From Pseudomonas sp. MWU16-30317 (GTDB taxonomy: Bacteria; Pseudomonadota; Gammaproteobacteria; Pseudomonadales; Pseudomonadaceae): a stretch of 64,000 nucleotides of DNA. This document shows, piece after piece, positions 42,859 through 51,748 of the stretch. A program made the position numbers and the translations under genes. How positions within the stretch are numbered: the stretch's first letter is position 1; each line of letters starts with the position of its first letter. The notes under the pieces are model-generated. The model did not search any database. It worked only from the letters and a program-made list of their open reading frames with translations, and had not been told where the DNA came from. The stretch covers positions 477,321 through 541,320 of the forward strand of contig NZ_JAIWJA010000004.1 of the NCBI RefSeq assembly GCF_020515695.1. Direction: 5' to 3'.

Positions 42859-43917
42859 TCATACCGCACTCTCCCGGCGCGGGGGTTCACAGAGCGTCTC
42901 GCGTTGTTCATGCAGGGGCGAGATCAGCGACAGATCATCACGGATGCAGGCCGTGGCGTGCTCGGGGCCGATCAGGCGCAGCGCCGGTCGCGCCTGACTG
43001 CACGCGGGTAGCACATAAGGGCAGCGGGTGTGAAAGGCGCATCCGGAGGGCGGTGAAATCGGGCTGGGAATATCGCCCTGCAAAACGATGCGCTGGCGCC
43101 GCTGCCCTGGGTTCGGCATGGGGATCGCCGACATCAGCGCCTCGGTATAGGGATGACGCGGGCGGCTGAACAGCTCGCGGGTGGGTGCCACTTCAACGAT
43201 GCGGCCCAGGTACATCACCGCCACGCGGTCGGCGATATGCCCGACCACGGCCAGGTCATGGGTGACGAACAGCATCGTCAGGTTCATTTGCTGGCGGATG
43301 CGCGAAAACAGATTGAGCACCTGCGCCTGCACCGACACGTCGAGCGCCGACACGGGCTCATCGGCCATGATGAATTCGGGCTCGAGGGTCAAGGCGCGGG
43401 CGATGCCGATGCGCTGGCGCTGGCCACCGGAAAACTCGTGGGGATAGCGGTCCAGGTACTGCGCCGGCAAGCCCACGGTGTGCAGCGCCTCTTCGGCCTT
43501 GTGGCGGCGTCCCTGGGCGTCCAGGTCCTTGGCGTGAAAACGCAGCGGCATGGCGAGAATCTCGCCAATGGTCATGCGCGGGTTCAGCGAGCCATAAGGG
43601 TCCTGGAAGACCATCTGCATGCGCTTGCGATAGGGTTTCAGCAAACGGTCGTTGAAGGGCGTGATTTCGGTATTGTCGAAGACCACATGCCCATCCGTCG
43701 GTGGATCGAGCATCATGAGGCTGCGCCCCAGGGTGCTTTTGCCCGAGCCGCTCTCACCGACCAGCCCCAACACCTCACCTCGGGCGATGGACAGGTCGAC
43801 GCCATCCACGGCGCGCACCAGATTGTCATCGCGCCCACGGCTGTTGACGAACAGTTTCTTGCGCACCGGGAAGTACTTTTTCAGGCCAATGGCCTCGATC
43901 AAGGGCGGCTGTTTCAT
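42859..43917 (-). CDS. peptide/opine-type ABC importer ATPase (DppF-like)
   Basis: 352 residues. Walker A is [11 protein letters not shown] (near 57), signature FSGGQRQRIGIARAL, Walker B FIMADEPVSALD, and the C-terminal oligopeptide extension has GCAFHTRCPYVLPAC, which coordinates the iron-sulfur-like site of the family. The gene overlaps the partner ATPase by 4 bp. It powers uptake of peptides, opines or similar through the permeases at 44951-46805. Confidence 0.9.
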   Translation of the reverse strand: MKQPPLIEAIGLKKYFPVRKKLFVNSRGRDDNLVRAVDGVDLSIARGEVLGLVGESGSGKSTLGRSLMMLDPPTDGHVVFDNTEITPFNDRLLKPYRKRMQMVFQDPYGSLNPRMTIGEILAMPLRFHAKDLDAQGRRHKAEEALHTVGLPAQYLDRYPHEFSGGQRQRIGIARALTLEPEFIMADEPVSALDVSVQAQVLNLFSRIRQQMNLTMLFVTHDLAVVGHIADRVAVMYLGRIVEVAPTRELFSRPRHPYTEALMSAIPMPNPGQRRQRIVLQGDIPSPISPPSGCAFHTRCPYVLPACSQARPALRLIGPEHATACIRDDLSLISPLHEQRETLCEPPRRESAV

Positions 43918-44954
43918 CTAACGCCTCCTTGGGCGAACTCGATGCCGGCAGGCAACTCCTGCCAGCGTACACACCGCAGTTGGTGACCCTGCTCTACCTC
44001 CTCGAACACCGGCGCCTGGGTATCGCAACGTCCGGCGATGCTGAAAGCGCACCGTGGATGGAACGCGCACCCGCTGGGCGGCGCCGACGGGTCGGGGACA
44101 AAGCCCGGGATCGTCCCCAGCTCGCCCTGCCCCAGCCCGGCGTGTTCGAAGCGCGGTACGGCGGCCAGCAAGCCTCGGGTATAGGGCATGCGCGGCGATG
44201 CGAGCACCTGAGTGACACTGCCCTGCTCGACGATACGCCCGGCATACATGACCATCACGCGGTCGGCGATTTCCGCCACCACCCCGAAATTGTGGGTGAT
44301 GAACAAGATCGCCATGCCATTCTTTTTTTGCAGCGTGCGCAACAGATCAAGGATCTGCGCTTGCACCGTGACGTCCAGCGCCGTGGTCGGCTCGTCGGCG
44401 ATCAGCACGTCGGGCTCCATGGCCAGGGCAATGGCGATCATCACCCGCTGGCGCATGCCGCCGGACAGTTCATGGGGGAAGCTCTCCATGCGCCGCGCAG
44501 GCTCCGAGATCCCCACCTGCTCCAGCAAGGCCAACGCTCGGGCTCGCGCCTGGGCCTTGTCCAGGTGCTCGTGAAAACGAATGGCCTCGGCGATCTGATC
44601 GCCGATCCTGTGCACCGGGTTCAGCGAGGTCAACGGCTCCTGAAAGACCATCGCCACTCGGTTGCCGCGCACATGGCGCATCTGCTGTTCGCTCATCGCC
44701 ACCAGATCGATCGGATGGCCGTTGCTGTCAGCCACCACGGCGCTGCCTTCGATGCGCGTCCTGGGCGCTGCCGCTAGCAGTTTCATCATCGCCAGGCTGG
44801 TCACACTCTTGCCCGAACCGCTCTCGCCGACCAGAGCCAAGGTCTCGCCGGCGCGGATGCTGAAGTTGATATCGTGCACCACCGGCACATAACCGCTGCC
44901 CCGCCGAAAGGCGACGCTGAGATGGCTGACGACGATCTTTTCGTCTGCGTTCAT
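43914..44954 (-). CDS. peptide/opine-type ABC importer ATPase (DppD-like)
   Basis: 346 residues with Walker [12 protein letters not shown], signature [15 protein letters not shown], Walker [12 protein letters not shown], and the C-terminal [16 protein letters not shown] block of oligopeptide ATPases. It overlaps DppF-like by 4 bp and the upstream permease by 4 bp, so the three genes are coupled. Acts as a heterodimer with the DppF-like ATPase. Confidence 0.9.
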   Translation of the reverse strand: MNADEKIVVSHLSVAFRRGSGYVPVVHDINFSIRAGETLALVGESGSGKSVTSLAMMKLLAAAPRTRIEGSAVVADSNGHPIDLVAMSEQQMRHVRGNRVAMVFQEPLTSLNPVHRIGDQIAEAIRFHEHLDKAQARARALALLEQVGISEPARRMESFPHELSGGMRQRVMIAIALAMEPDVLIADEPTTALDVTVQAQILDLLRTLQKKNGMAILFITHNFGVVAEIADRVMVMYAGRIVEQGSVTQVLASPRMPYTRGLLAAVPRFEHAGLGQGELGTIPGFVPDPSAPPSGCAFHPRCAFSIAGRCDTQAPVFEEVEQGHQLRCVRWQELPAGIEFAQGGVR

Positions 44955-45835
44955 TTCAGGTCGCTCCTGCCGTCCAGCGCATCGCGCAGGCCGTCACCGA
45001 TAAAGTTGAAGCTGGTCACCGCCAGGGTGATCGCCAGGCCGGGAATGATCGCCAGCCACGGCGCTTTGCCCAGGTACTGTTGCGCGGCGTTGAGCATGTT
45101 GCCCCAGCTCGGCAGCGGCGGCTGAATGCCATAGCCGAGAAAGCTGATGTAGGCCTCCAGCAGAATCGCGTTGGCGATGGTCAGGGTCGCCGCGACGATG
45201 ATCGGGCCGATGGCGTTCGGTACCAGTTCACGAAACATGATCCACCGATTACTGGCCCCCACCATGCGCGCCGCCAGGGTGAAATCACGCTCGCGCAACG
45301 AACGAATCTCGGCCTCGACGATGCGCGAGATTTCCATCCAGCTGGTCACCGCGATGATCAGTGTGATCATCAACGGGCTGGGCTTGATGAAGGCGGCCAG
45401 CACCAGCACCAGAAACACGCTGGGAAACGACAGAAAGGCATCGACGAAACGCATCAGCGTCGCGCCGATCCAGCCTCGATAGTAACCGGCAACCACGCCG
45501 ATCAGGGTGCCGATCACGGTGCTGATCAGCATTGCGAAAAACCCCACGGTCAGGGAGATCCGCCCGGCGTTGAGCAAGCGCGCCGCCGTATCGCGACCCA
45601 GCGCGTCGGTGCCCAGATAATGGCTGCCCGTCAGCGGCGGCGAGAAGCGGTTGCGGATGTCGATGGACAGGTCGTTGTAGTGCAAAAGAGCGGGCCCGAA
45701 TACGCAGGCGAGCACCAGCAGGGTGATCATCACCACGCCCAGCACCGCCAGTTTATGGCGCATGAAACGCGCCAGCGTCGGGTTGCTCAGCCAGCTCAGG
45801 CGTGCAGACGAGCGCAGATACGTGGCAGTGGTCAT
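44951..45835 (-). CDS. peptide/opine-type ABC permease (DppC-like)
   Basis: 294 residues from the ATG at 45835; the longer frame from 45904 is an upstream overlap with DppB and is rejected. Six membrane helices are visible. The N-terminal cytoplasmic tail (SNPTLARFMRHKLAVLG) and the EAA-type loop RERDFTLAARMVGASNRWIM before HELV-like LVPNAIGPIIVAAT mark DppC permeases. It pairs with the DppB-like permease, whose stop is 19 bp before. Confidence 0.9.
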   Translation of the reverse strand: MTTATYLRSSARLSWLSNPTLARFMRHKLAVLGVVMITLLVLACVFGPALLHYNDLSIDIRNRFSPPLTGSHYLGTDALGRDTAARLLNAGRISLTVGFFAMLISTVIGTLIGVVAGYYRGWIGATLMRFVDAFLSFPSVFLVLVLAAFIKPSPLMITLIIAVTSWMEISRIVEAEIRSLRERDFTLAARMVGASNRWIMFRELVPNAIGPIIVAATLTIANAILLEAYISFLGYGIQPPLPSWGNMLNAAQQYLGKAPWLAIIPGLAITLAVTSFNFIGDGLRDALDGRSDLK

Positions 45836-45854
45836 GTGCAGTGCTCCCTTAACC

Positions 45855-46805
45855 TTAACCGAGTCGGACGCGGGGATCGGCGACACCCACCAGCAGATCG
45901 GCAAGCAGGTTGCCGAGCAGAACGAGGATGGCCGAAAACATCAGAATGCCCATGATCACCGGGTAATCGCTATACCCCAGGCTGTCGAGAAACAAGCGGC
46001 CCATGCCCGGCCAGGTGAACACCGTTTCAGTCACCAGCGCCCCGCCCAGAATGGTCGGGATCTGCAACCCGGCAAGGGTGATCATCGGCAGCAGCGCGTT
46101 GCGGATCACGTGATGGGTGAGGACCCGCCGGTACGGCAAGCCTTTGGCCCGCGCGGTACGCACGAAGTCCTGATCGATGACATCCAGGGTGGCCGAGCGC
46201 ATGTAGCGGCTCCAGATCGCAACGTTGACCAGCGCCAGGACGGCCACGGGCAAAATCAGATGGATCGCGTAGTCGCCCACCGACTGGTCGCCGATGGTGT
46301 ACATGTTGCCCGCCGGCAACCAGCCCAGGTGCAATGAAAACAAAAAGATCGCCACCAGCCCGAACCAGAACGTCGGAATCGACAACGCCACCATCGCCCC
46401 CACCGTGGCCAGCGTGTCGAATACCGAATAGCGCCGCACCGCGCCAAGCACTCCGACCCAGGTGCCGACGATGACCGACAGCACCGTGGCCGTGCCCATC
46501 AACAGCAGCGTGGCCGGCAGATGACCGGCGATCACGCTGAGCACCGGCCTGCCATCGCGAAACGAGTGGCCCCAGTCGCCGATGAACAGGCGCGAGAACC
46601 ACTCGACGTACTGCACCATCAGCGGCCGATCGAGGCCCATCTGCGCGGCGATACGATCAAGTTCGGCCTGGCTCATGCCAGGGTTGAGAGCGAACTGCGA
46701 CATCGGTCCGCCGGGTGCCAGGTTGAGCACCACAAAGCCGATCAGTGACACCAGCACCAGTACGATTGCGCTCTGGCCCAGGCGGTTGAGGATGTATCGA
46801 GGCAT
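45855..46805 (-). CDS. peptide/opine-type ABC permease (DppB-like)
   Basis: 316 residues from the ATG at 46805, giving MPRYILNRLGQSAIVLVLVS, the standard DppB N-terminus. Six membrane helices with VLGAVRRYSVFDTLATVGAM, and ARAKGLPYRRVLTHHVIRNA as coupling loop. It forms the channel with the DppC-like permease. The binding-protein gene is 60 bp upstream. Confidence 0.9.
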   Translation of the reverse strand: MPRYILNRLGQSAIVLVLVSLIGFVVLNLAPGGPMSQFALNPGMSQAELDRIAAQMGLDRPLMVQYVEWFSRLFIGDWGHSFRDGRPVLSVIAGHLPATLLLMGTATVLSVIVGTWVGVLGAVRRYSVFDTLATVGAMVALSIPTFWFGLVAIFLFSLHLGWLPAGNMYTIGDQSVGDYAIHLILPVAVLALVNVAIWSRYMRSATLDVIDQDFVRTARAKGLPYRRVLTHHVIRNALLPMITLAGLQIPTILGGALVTETVFTWPGMGRLFLDSLGYSDYPVIMGILMFSAILVLLGNLLADLLVGVADPRVRLG

Positions 46806-46865
46806 GGCGTGTTCCTTCTGAAAGCAGAACCACACCCAGCGAACGTGCCGGGCGCTGAGGGGCGA

Positions 46866-48542
46866 TCAGGTCCAGGACCAGGTGTTCACGTTCCACGGTT
46901 CGATGCGCAGGTTGATGTTGCCGGCAAAGCCTTTGAGCTTCGATTTGTAGCCACGCACATAGGTGTACTGGAACAGCGGCAGGATCGGCAGGTCTGCACG
47001 GATGATGTCCTGCACCTGCACGTACACTGCCTTGCGCTGCGCCACGTCCTGCAAGGAAGCGCCTTGGGCGAGCAACTCATCGACCTTGGCGTTGCTGTAC
47101 TGCGTGGTGTTCTGCCCGGCGCCGCCCTTGGCGCTGATCGAGGTCGAGCCGAAGTAATCGCGGGTATCCGGATCGGCGCCGGTGAGGAAATTGATGCCCA
47201 CCACCACCGAGTCGAATTTGGACTGCATCCAGTAGTCACCCCACATGACCGCTGGCGGCAGGTTGGCAATCTTCATCTCGACGCCGATGGACAGCCACGT
47301 TTGCTGGATGAACTGCTGCGCCTGCTCGCGGATCTGGTTGCCGGCGGTGGTCGAGTTGGTAAAGGACAGGCGCACCCCGGCCTTCTCCCGAATACCCCCG
47401 GCGCCGGGCTTCCAGCCAGCCTGGTCGAGGATCTTGTTGGCTTCGTCGATATTGAAACTCTGCTTGGGCAGGTTGGGGTTGTAGTACGCCGATTGCTGCG
47501 GCATGTAGGTTTCGGTGGGCAGCACCAGGCCGTAGTAAAGCTCGTCGATGATGGTTTTCTTGTCGATGGCCAGGTACAGCGCCTTGCGCACCGCCGGGTC
47601 CTTGAACTGCGGGCGCTCCATGTTCAACGCCAGGGATTCGACCGTCGCCACCGGCAGAATCACTACATTGCGCTCGGCCAGGCCCTTGGCTTCTTCATAG
47701 TGATCCGGGGAGATGCCTTGCATGGCGGTGACGTCGATATCACCGGTCTTGAACTGGGTATAGAGCACGGTCAGGTCAGGGATGTACTTGAAAATCACGC
47801 TGTCGATCTGCGCCACGGTGCCGTAGTAATCCGGGTTGGCCTTGAGCTGGATATGATCGCCGGCCACGCGGCTGGCCCATTTGAACGGCCCGGTGCCGAT
47901 GGGCGCATTGTTGAAGGGCGCACTGTTGACGTCTTTGGCGGCCGACAGCACGTGTTTGGGCACCATGAACGTCCAGGACAGAATCGACGCGTAAGGAGCG
48001 TAGGATTTTTCCATGCGCCAGTGGATTTCTTCGGGCGAAACCACGGTGATATCGCGGACCAGATCATGCCCGGCGCGCCGGCCGCTGCGGAATGTCGGCG
48101 ACACGATCAGCTCCAGGGTGTATTTCACATCCTCGGCGGTAAAGGGCGTGCCATCGTGCCATTTGACGTCGTTGCGCAGCTTGACCTTCCACTGCAAGCC
48201 ATCGGCCGAAATGCCGCCATTGGCCACGGTCGGGACTTCCACCGCCAGGGCCGGTACGAACTCGCCACTCGGGGAAATCCCGAACAGCGGATCGAACACA
48301 TTCCAGTGAATGCCTTCATCCACCTCGATGTGTGGCATGTGCGGGTTGAAGACAGTTGGCTCCTGCGACAGCCCGATGATCACTTGCCCGCTCGCCGTGG
48401 GTTGCATGGCCGCAAAGGACTGGCCAGAGCGCCCGAGCGGCAACATCGTGCCGGCGGCACCGATAATGGCCATCGCCAGCGCCTGGCGCCGCGTAGGGTT
48501 GAGCAGGCTGTGGCGGTTTTCCGAATCATCGCGCTGCGACAT
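46866..48542 (-). CDS. peptide/opine-type periplasmic binding protein (SBP_bac_5)
   Basis: 558 residues. The leader NPTRRQALAMAIIGAAGTML is a twin-arginine-like signal followed by a hydrophobic core. The mature fold is DppA/OppA-type: VNGGI...DGLQWKVKLRNDVKWHDGTPFTAEDVKYTLEL, GTGPFKWASRVAGDHIQL and NPDYYGTVAQIDSVIFKYIP. It delivers the ligand to the permeases at 44951-46805. Unusually many steps of the same direction follow: FAD enzyme and SDR before it, hydrolase after. Ligand unknown; an opine or N-modified amino acid fits the two oxidases. Confidence 0.88.
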   Translation of the reverse strand: MSQRDDSENRHSLLNPTRRQALAMAIIGAAGTMLPLGRSGQSFAAMQPTASGQVIIGLSQEPTVFNPHMPHIEVDEGIHWNVFDPLFGISPSGEFVPALAVEVPTVANGGISADGLQWKVKLRNDVKWHDGTPFTAEDVKYTLELIVSPTFRSGRRAGHDLVRDITVVSPEEIHWRMEKSYAPYASILSWTFMVPKHVLSAAKDVNSAPFNNAPIGTGPFKWASRVAGDHIQLKANPDYYGTVAQIDSVIFKYIPDLTVLYTQFKTGDIDVTAMQGISPDHYEEAKGLAERNVVILPVATVESLALNMERPQFKDPAVRKALYLAIDKKTIIDELYYGLVLPTETYMPQQSAYYNPNLPKQSFNIDEANKILDQAGWKPGAGGIREKAGVRLSFTNSTTAGNQIREQAQQFIQQTWLSIGVEMKIANLPPAVMWGDYWMQSKFDSVVVGINFLTGADPDTRDYFGSTSISAKGGAGQNTTQYSNAKVDELLAQGASLQDVAQRKAVYVQVQDIIRADLPILPLFQYTYVRGYKSKLKGFAGNINLRIEPWNVNTWSWT

Positions 48543-48668
48543 GCTGAAGCTCCTGTAAACAATGAAGGCAGGTGGCTTGCGCCTGAAGTCGTCGTAACCG
48601 ATGAAACCTGGCTCGTTCTGGCGAGCTTCTAGGCTGCTGCGTGATGTATCTGGCGTAGGGTCGGGCCT

Positions 48669-50003
48669 CTAGAATCCGGAAATGGGCATAGGGGTCGAAC
48701 CATCGCTGAAGCGCGACAAGCTGAACGCCTTGGTGTCGACGATAGGCGTCTCGCCCGTCACCAGATTGGCCATCAGGCGCCCCGCCGCCGGCCCGATGCC
48801 GAAGCCGTGACCGGAGAACCCCGTGGCGATGAAAAATCCCGGCACCGCATCCACCGCCGAGAGGACCGGCACCGCATCGGGGGTGACGTCGATCATGCCG
48901 CCCCAGCGCTGGGCAATGCGCACGTTGTTGAAGATCGGGAATGCCTTGGCCAGGTTTGCCAGCGCGCGGTTCGATTGGCGGATGGAAGGCACCGGATCGA
49001 GCACGCGGCGGTATTCGAACGGACTCGCTTCATCCAATGCCCAGTGCCGTGGCAGTAGCGCTTCCTGGAAAAACCGCTGGCCCAGGCGCAGCGACAATGA
49101 CGCGTGTTCGTGCTTGAACGCCGGCCAGAACTGCCGTGCGTAGCGAAACGAATCCGGCACGATGTCGGCGATGTTTTCATGGCCCGAGGCAACGGTATAG
49201 CCGCCGTCCTGACGCTTGCGAATGGCGAATTCGCTGGTCCAGATGGCCGATTCCGGGCCGCCCTCCATGGGCGTGGTGCGGATCACTGAATTGAGCACCT
49301 TCAACTGCGGCAAATGCACGCTCAGCGGCGAGCAGAACAGACTCGACCACGCACCGCCTGCCAATACCACCGACGAACAGGCAATCGGTCCACGCTCGGT
49401 GATAACCCCACTGACACGCCCGGCAGAGCGCTCGATCCCCCTCACCGCACATTCGGTGAAGATGGACGCGCCCTTGGCCCGCGCAGCTTCGGCAATCGCC
49501 GGGGCCGCCTGTTGCGGCTCGGCGCGGCCGTCATCCGGGGTATACAGCGCGCCCTTGACCTGCAAGCGATTGACCTCTGGCAACAGGCGGTTGAGCTCGG
49601 CACCAGACACCATCTGCGCACTGACGGGGTAGTCCTCCAGATTGCGCTTCCAGCGTTCGTGCTCGGCGTAGCTTTGGTCGTCGGCGCAGGTAAACAGGAT
49701 GCCGGCGCGGGTGTAGCCAACGTCCTTGCCAATGCGCGCCGCCAGGCCATCCCACAATTGCAGCGCGTGGGCCATCAACGGCAGCTCGCGAGGATCGCGG
49801 CGGGATATGCGCACCCAGCCCCAGTTGCGGCTTGATTGCTCATGGCCGACGCCGCCTTTTTCGCACAGCGCCACGCGCAAGCCGCGCTCGGCCAGCTCCA
49901 ATGCCGTCGACGCCCCGATGATGCCGGCGCCGATCACCACCACATCGACGCGGTCAGGCAGTTGTTCATCACCCTGCACGGGTACTACGCGAGGTCCAGG
50001 CAT
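48669..50003 (-). CDS. FAD-dependent amine/D-amino-acid oxidase-type dehydrogenase (first)
   Basis: 444 residues. Rossmann motif VVVIGAGIIGASTALELAERG near residue 22; HEQSSRNWGWVRISRRDPREL; and the C-terminal FSGHGFGIGPAAGRLMANLV closing the flavin site. It belongs to the DAO family with DadA, sarcosine and glycine oxidases. A clear paralogue is at 51697-52998. Its start overlaps the SDR stop (TGATG), so the two are coupled. It should oxidise a C-N bond in the imported compound. Confidence 0.88.
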   Translation of the reverse strand: MPGPRVVPVQGDEQLPDRVDVVVIGAGIIGASTALELAERGLRVALCEKGGVGHEQSSRNWGWVRISRRDPRELPLMAHALQLWDGLAARIGKDVGYTRAGILFTCADDQSYAEHERWKRNLEDYPVSAQMVSGAELNRLLPEVNRLQVKGALYTPDDGRAEPQQAAPAIAEAARAKGASIFTECAVRGIERSAGRVSGVITERGPIACSSVVLAGGAWSSLFCSPLSVHLPQLKVLNSVIRTTPMEGGPESAIWTSEFAIRKRQDGGYTVASGHENIADIVPDSFRYARQFWPAFKHEHASLSLRLGQRFFQEALLPRHWALDEASPFEYRRVLDPVPSIRQSNRALANLAKAFPIFNNVRIAQRWGGMIDVTPDAVPVLSAVDAVPGFFIATGFSGHGFGIGPAAGRLMANLVTGETPIVDTKAFSLSRFSDGSTPMPISGF

Positions 50004-50707
50004 CAGTAGCTGTCATCCAGTTGGCAATTGATATTCAACTCCGCGACGCTCGCTTCGTTGGGCAGGTCGAGCAAGGTATTGATCAGCAGCGCCAGGTCGG
50101 CGGGGGCGGTCATTTGCGCGTCCTCGCGGGTGCTCAGGCGGCGGGCCATGTCGGTGGCGACGAAACCCGGACAGATCGCCGTGGCTCGGATACCCAGCTC
50201 CCAGCCACTGTGGCGCAGGCCGTGAGCCAGGCCCAGCGCGGCGAACTTGCTGACCGAATACAGGCTCGAGCCGGCTGACTTGACCCGTTTGCCAGACAGC
50301 GACGCCATGATGATCACCCTCCCCCTGCCGCTCACGCTCAACGCCTGCCAGGCAGCGGCGGCCAGTCGGCGTGGTGCCTTGACGTTGACCTCCAGCAGCG
50401 CGTCCATGTCGGCCTCGTCGGCTTCGACCACGGTTTTCGCGATCATCAGGCCCGCGTTGGCCACCACTGCATCGATGCGCCCGAAACGCTCCAGCGCCGC
50501 GCTGACCCACCGCGCTTCGCCCGCTGCATCGGTAGCATCGTAGGGCACTACCTGCACCGTATCGGTGGCATGCCAGGCCGCCGATGTGGGCGTACGCATG
50601 CCCAGCGACACGCACCAACCGTTGCTTGCCAACTGCCTGGCAATCGCTTCGCCAATCCCGCGATTGGCGCCGGAAATCAACGCGACTCGTTGTTGCGGCA
50701 TGGACAC
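50003..50707 (-). CDS. short-chain dehydrogenase/reductase
   Basis: 234 residues with the SDR cofactor motif ALISGANRGIGEAIARQL (residues 8-25), VVANAG, and the catalytic Tyr-Lys in SSLYSVSKFAALGLAHGL, preceded by the serine in IIMASLSGKR. It reduces or oxidises a carbonyl/alcohol with NAD(P). It is the first gene of the minus-strand cluster, divergent from the IclR regulator 160 bp away. The cofactor preference is not clear. Confidence 0.88.
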   Translation of the reverse strand: MSMPQQRVALISGANRGIGEAIARQLASNGWCVSLGMRTPTSAAWHATDTVQVVPYDATDAAGEARWVSAALERFGRIDAVVANAGLMIAKTVVEADEADMDALLEVNVKAPRRLAAAAWQALSVSGRGRVIIMASLSGKRVKSAGSSLYSVSKFAALGLAHGLRHSGWELGIRATAICPGFVATDMARRLSTREDAQMTAPADLALLINTLLDLPNEASVAELNINCQLDDSY

Positions 50708-50866
50708 TCTCCTTCAAAACAGCCCTTCAAGATTCGCAAGGCCTGAAAATTGCAACGCAATGATCGACCAGAACCTGGCGATCATCATTTGTGTACTGAT
50801 GCTCAGCCTAGGTCAGCCCAGGCTGATCATGGGCCGGCAATCGTCTGTTTCCCACGAGAGGCGAAC

Positions 50867-51748
50867 ATGCCCCAAAACGATCCGATTGCGCCACGCGTGC
50901 AACGCTGCAGTACCCAAGGCACGCAAACGCTGGACCGCTCCTTCGAAATTCTGCAGGCCATCGCCGCACGTGGCGAACAGGGCGCAAGCATCGAGGCGCT
51001 GAGCAGCGACACCCAATTGAGCCGAGCGACCTTGTACCGTCTGCTCAAAGCCATGAAGTCCTACGGGTTCGTGCGCCTGCCACGCCTGCGCGGCCCTTAT
51101 TTTCTCGGCTACGAGCTGCTGACCCTCGGCGCCCAGGCGGGCAATACCGGCGGTTTGCGCGAGCACGCACGCCCTGCCCTGATGCGGCTCTCGGAGGCGT
51201 TTCAGGACAGTTTTTTTCTGTTCGTACAGGACGGATACTACGCCCTGTGCCTGGAAATCCAGGAGGGCCACAACCCTACCAAAAGCTTCGCCCATTATGT
51301 CGGCTCCAAGGTGCTGAGCGGCGTCGGCCAGGGCTCGCTGGCCCTGCTGAGCGACCTGCCCAACGCCAAGCGCAACGAGATCCTCACCCACAACGCGCCG
51401 CGACTGTTGCGCGAGTACGGCATCGCTGCGGCCCAGGTACGCGAGGCGGTCACTCAAGTTCGCGCGCAGGGTTATACCTGTGGCCTGAGCGACAAGATCC
51501 TGCCGCTGTACACCGGTGTGGCGGTGCCGATTCGCGGCGCCGAGGGCGAACCGCTGGGAGCGCTGAGCAGTGCGTTGCCGACGTCGCGCCTGACCCATGC
51601 CTATCGGTCGCGGCTGGTCGAGGCGATGCAGCGCGAAGCCGAGAGTATCGCCCAGCGCCTGTGCCCTGCGGTCAGCCCCACGCCGCACCCTGTGGATCAC
51701 CGGGCGAATCTGGCAAAACGAAACGCTGCGGGGTTGACCAGCGGTTGA
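50867..51748 (+). CDS. IclR-family transcription regulator
   Basis: 293 residues from the ATG at 50867 (GAGGCGAAC before it); the earlier in-frame sequence is non-coding in appearance. The N-terminal helix-turn-helix is in IEALSSDTQLSRATLYRLLKA. The C-terminal effector domain has GSKVLSGVGQGSLALLSDLP and ALSSALPTSRLTHAYRSRL. It is divergent from the SDR-led cluster, its probable target. Its 3' end overlaps the convergent FAD oxidase gene by 52 bp. Confidence 0.88.
   Translation: MPQNDPIAPRVQRCSTQGTQTLDRSFEILQAIAARGEQGASIEALSSDTQLSRATLYRLLKAMKSYGFVRLPRLRGPYFLGYELLTLGAQAGNTGGLREHARPALMRLSEAFQDSFFLFVQDGYYALCLEIQEGHNPTKSFAHYVGSKVLSGVGQGSLALLSDLPNAKRNEILTHNAPRLLREYGIAAAQVREAVTQVRAQGYTCGLSDKILPLYTGVAVPIRGAEGEPLGALSSALPTSRLTHAYRSRLVEAMQREAESIAQRLCPAVSPTPHPVDHRANLAKRNAAGLTSG

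Noticed and set aside
46809..48632. 607-codon open frame opposite the Dpp-like binding protein
   Set aside because: Antisense shadow of a clear SBP_bac_5 gene.
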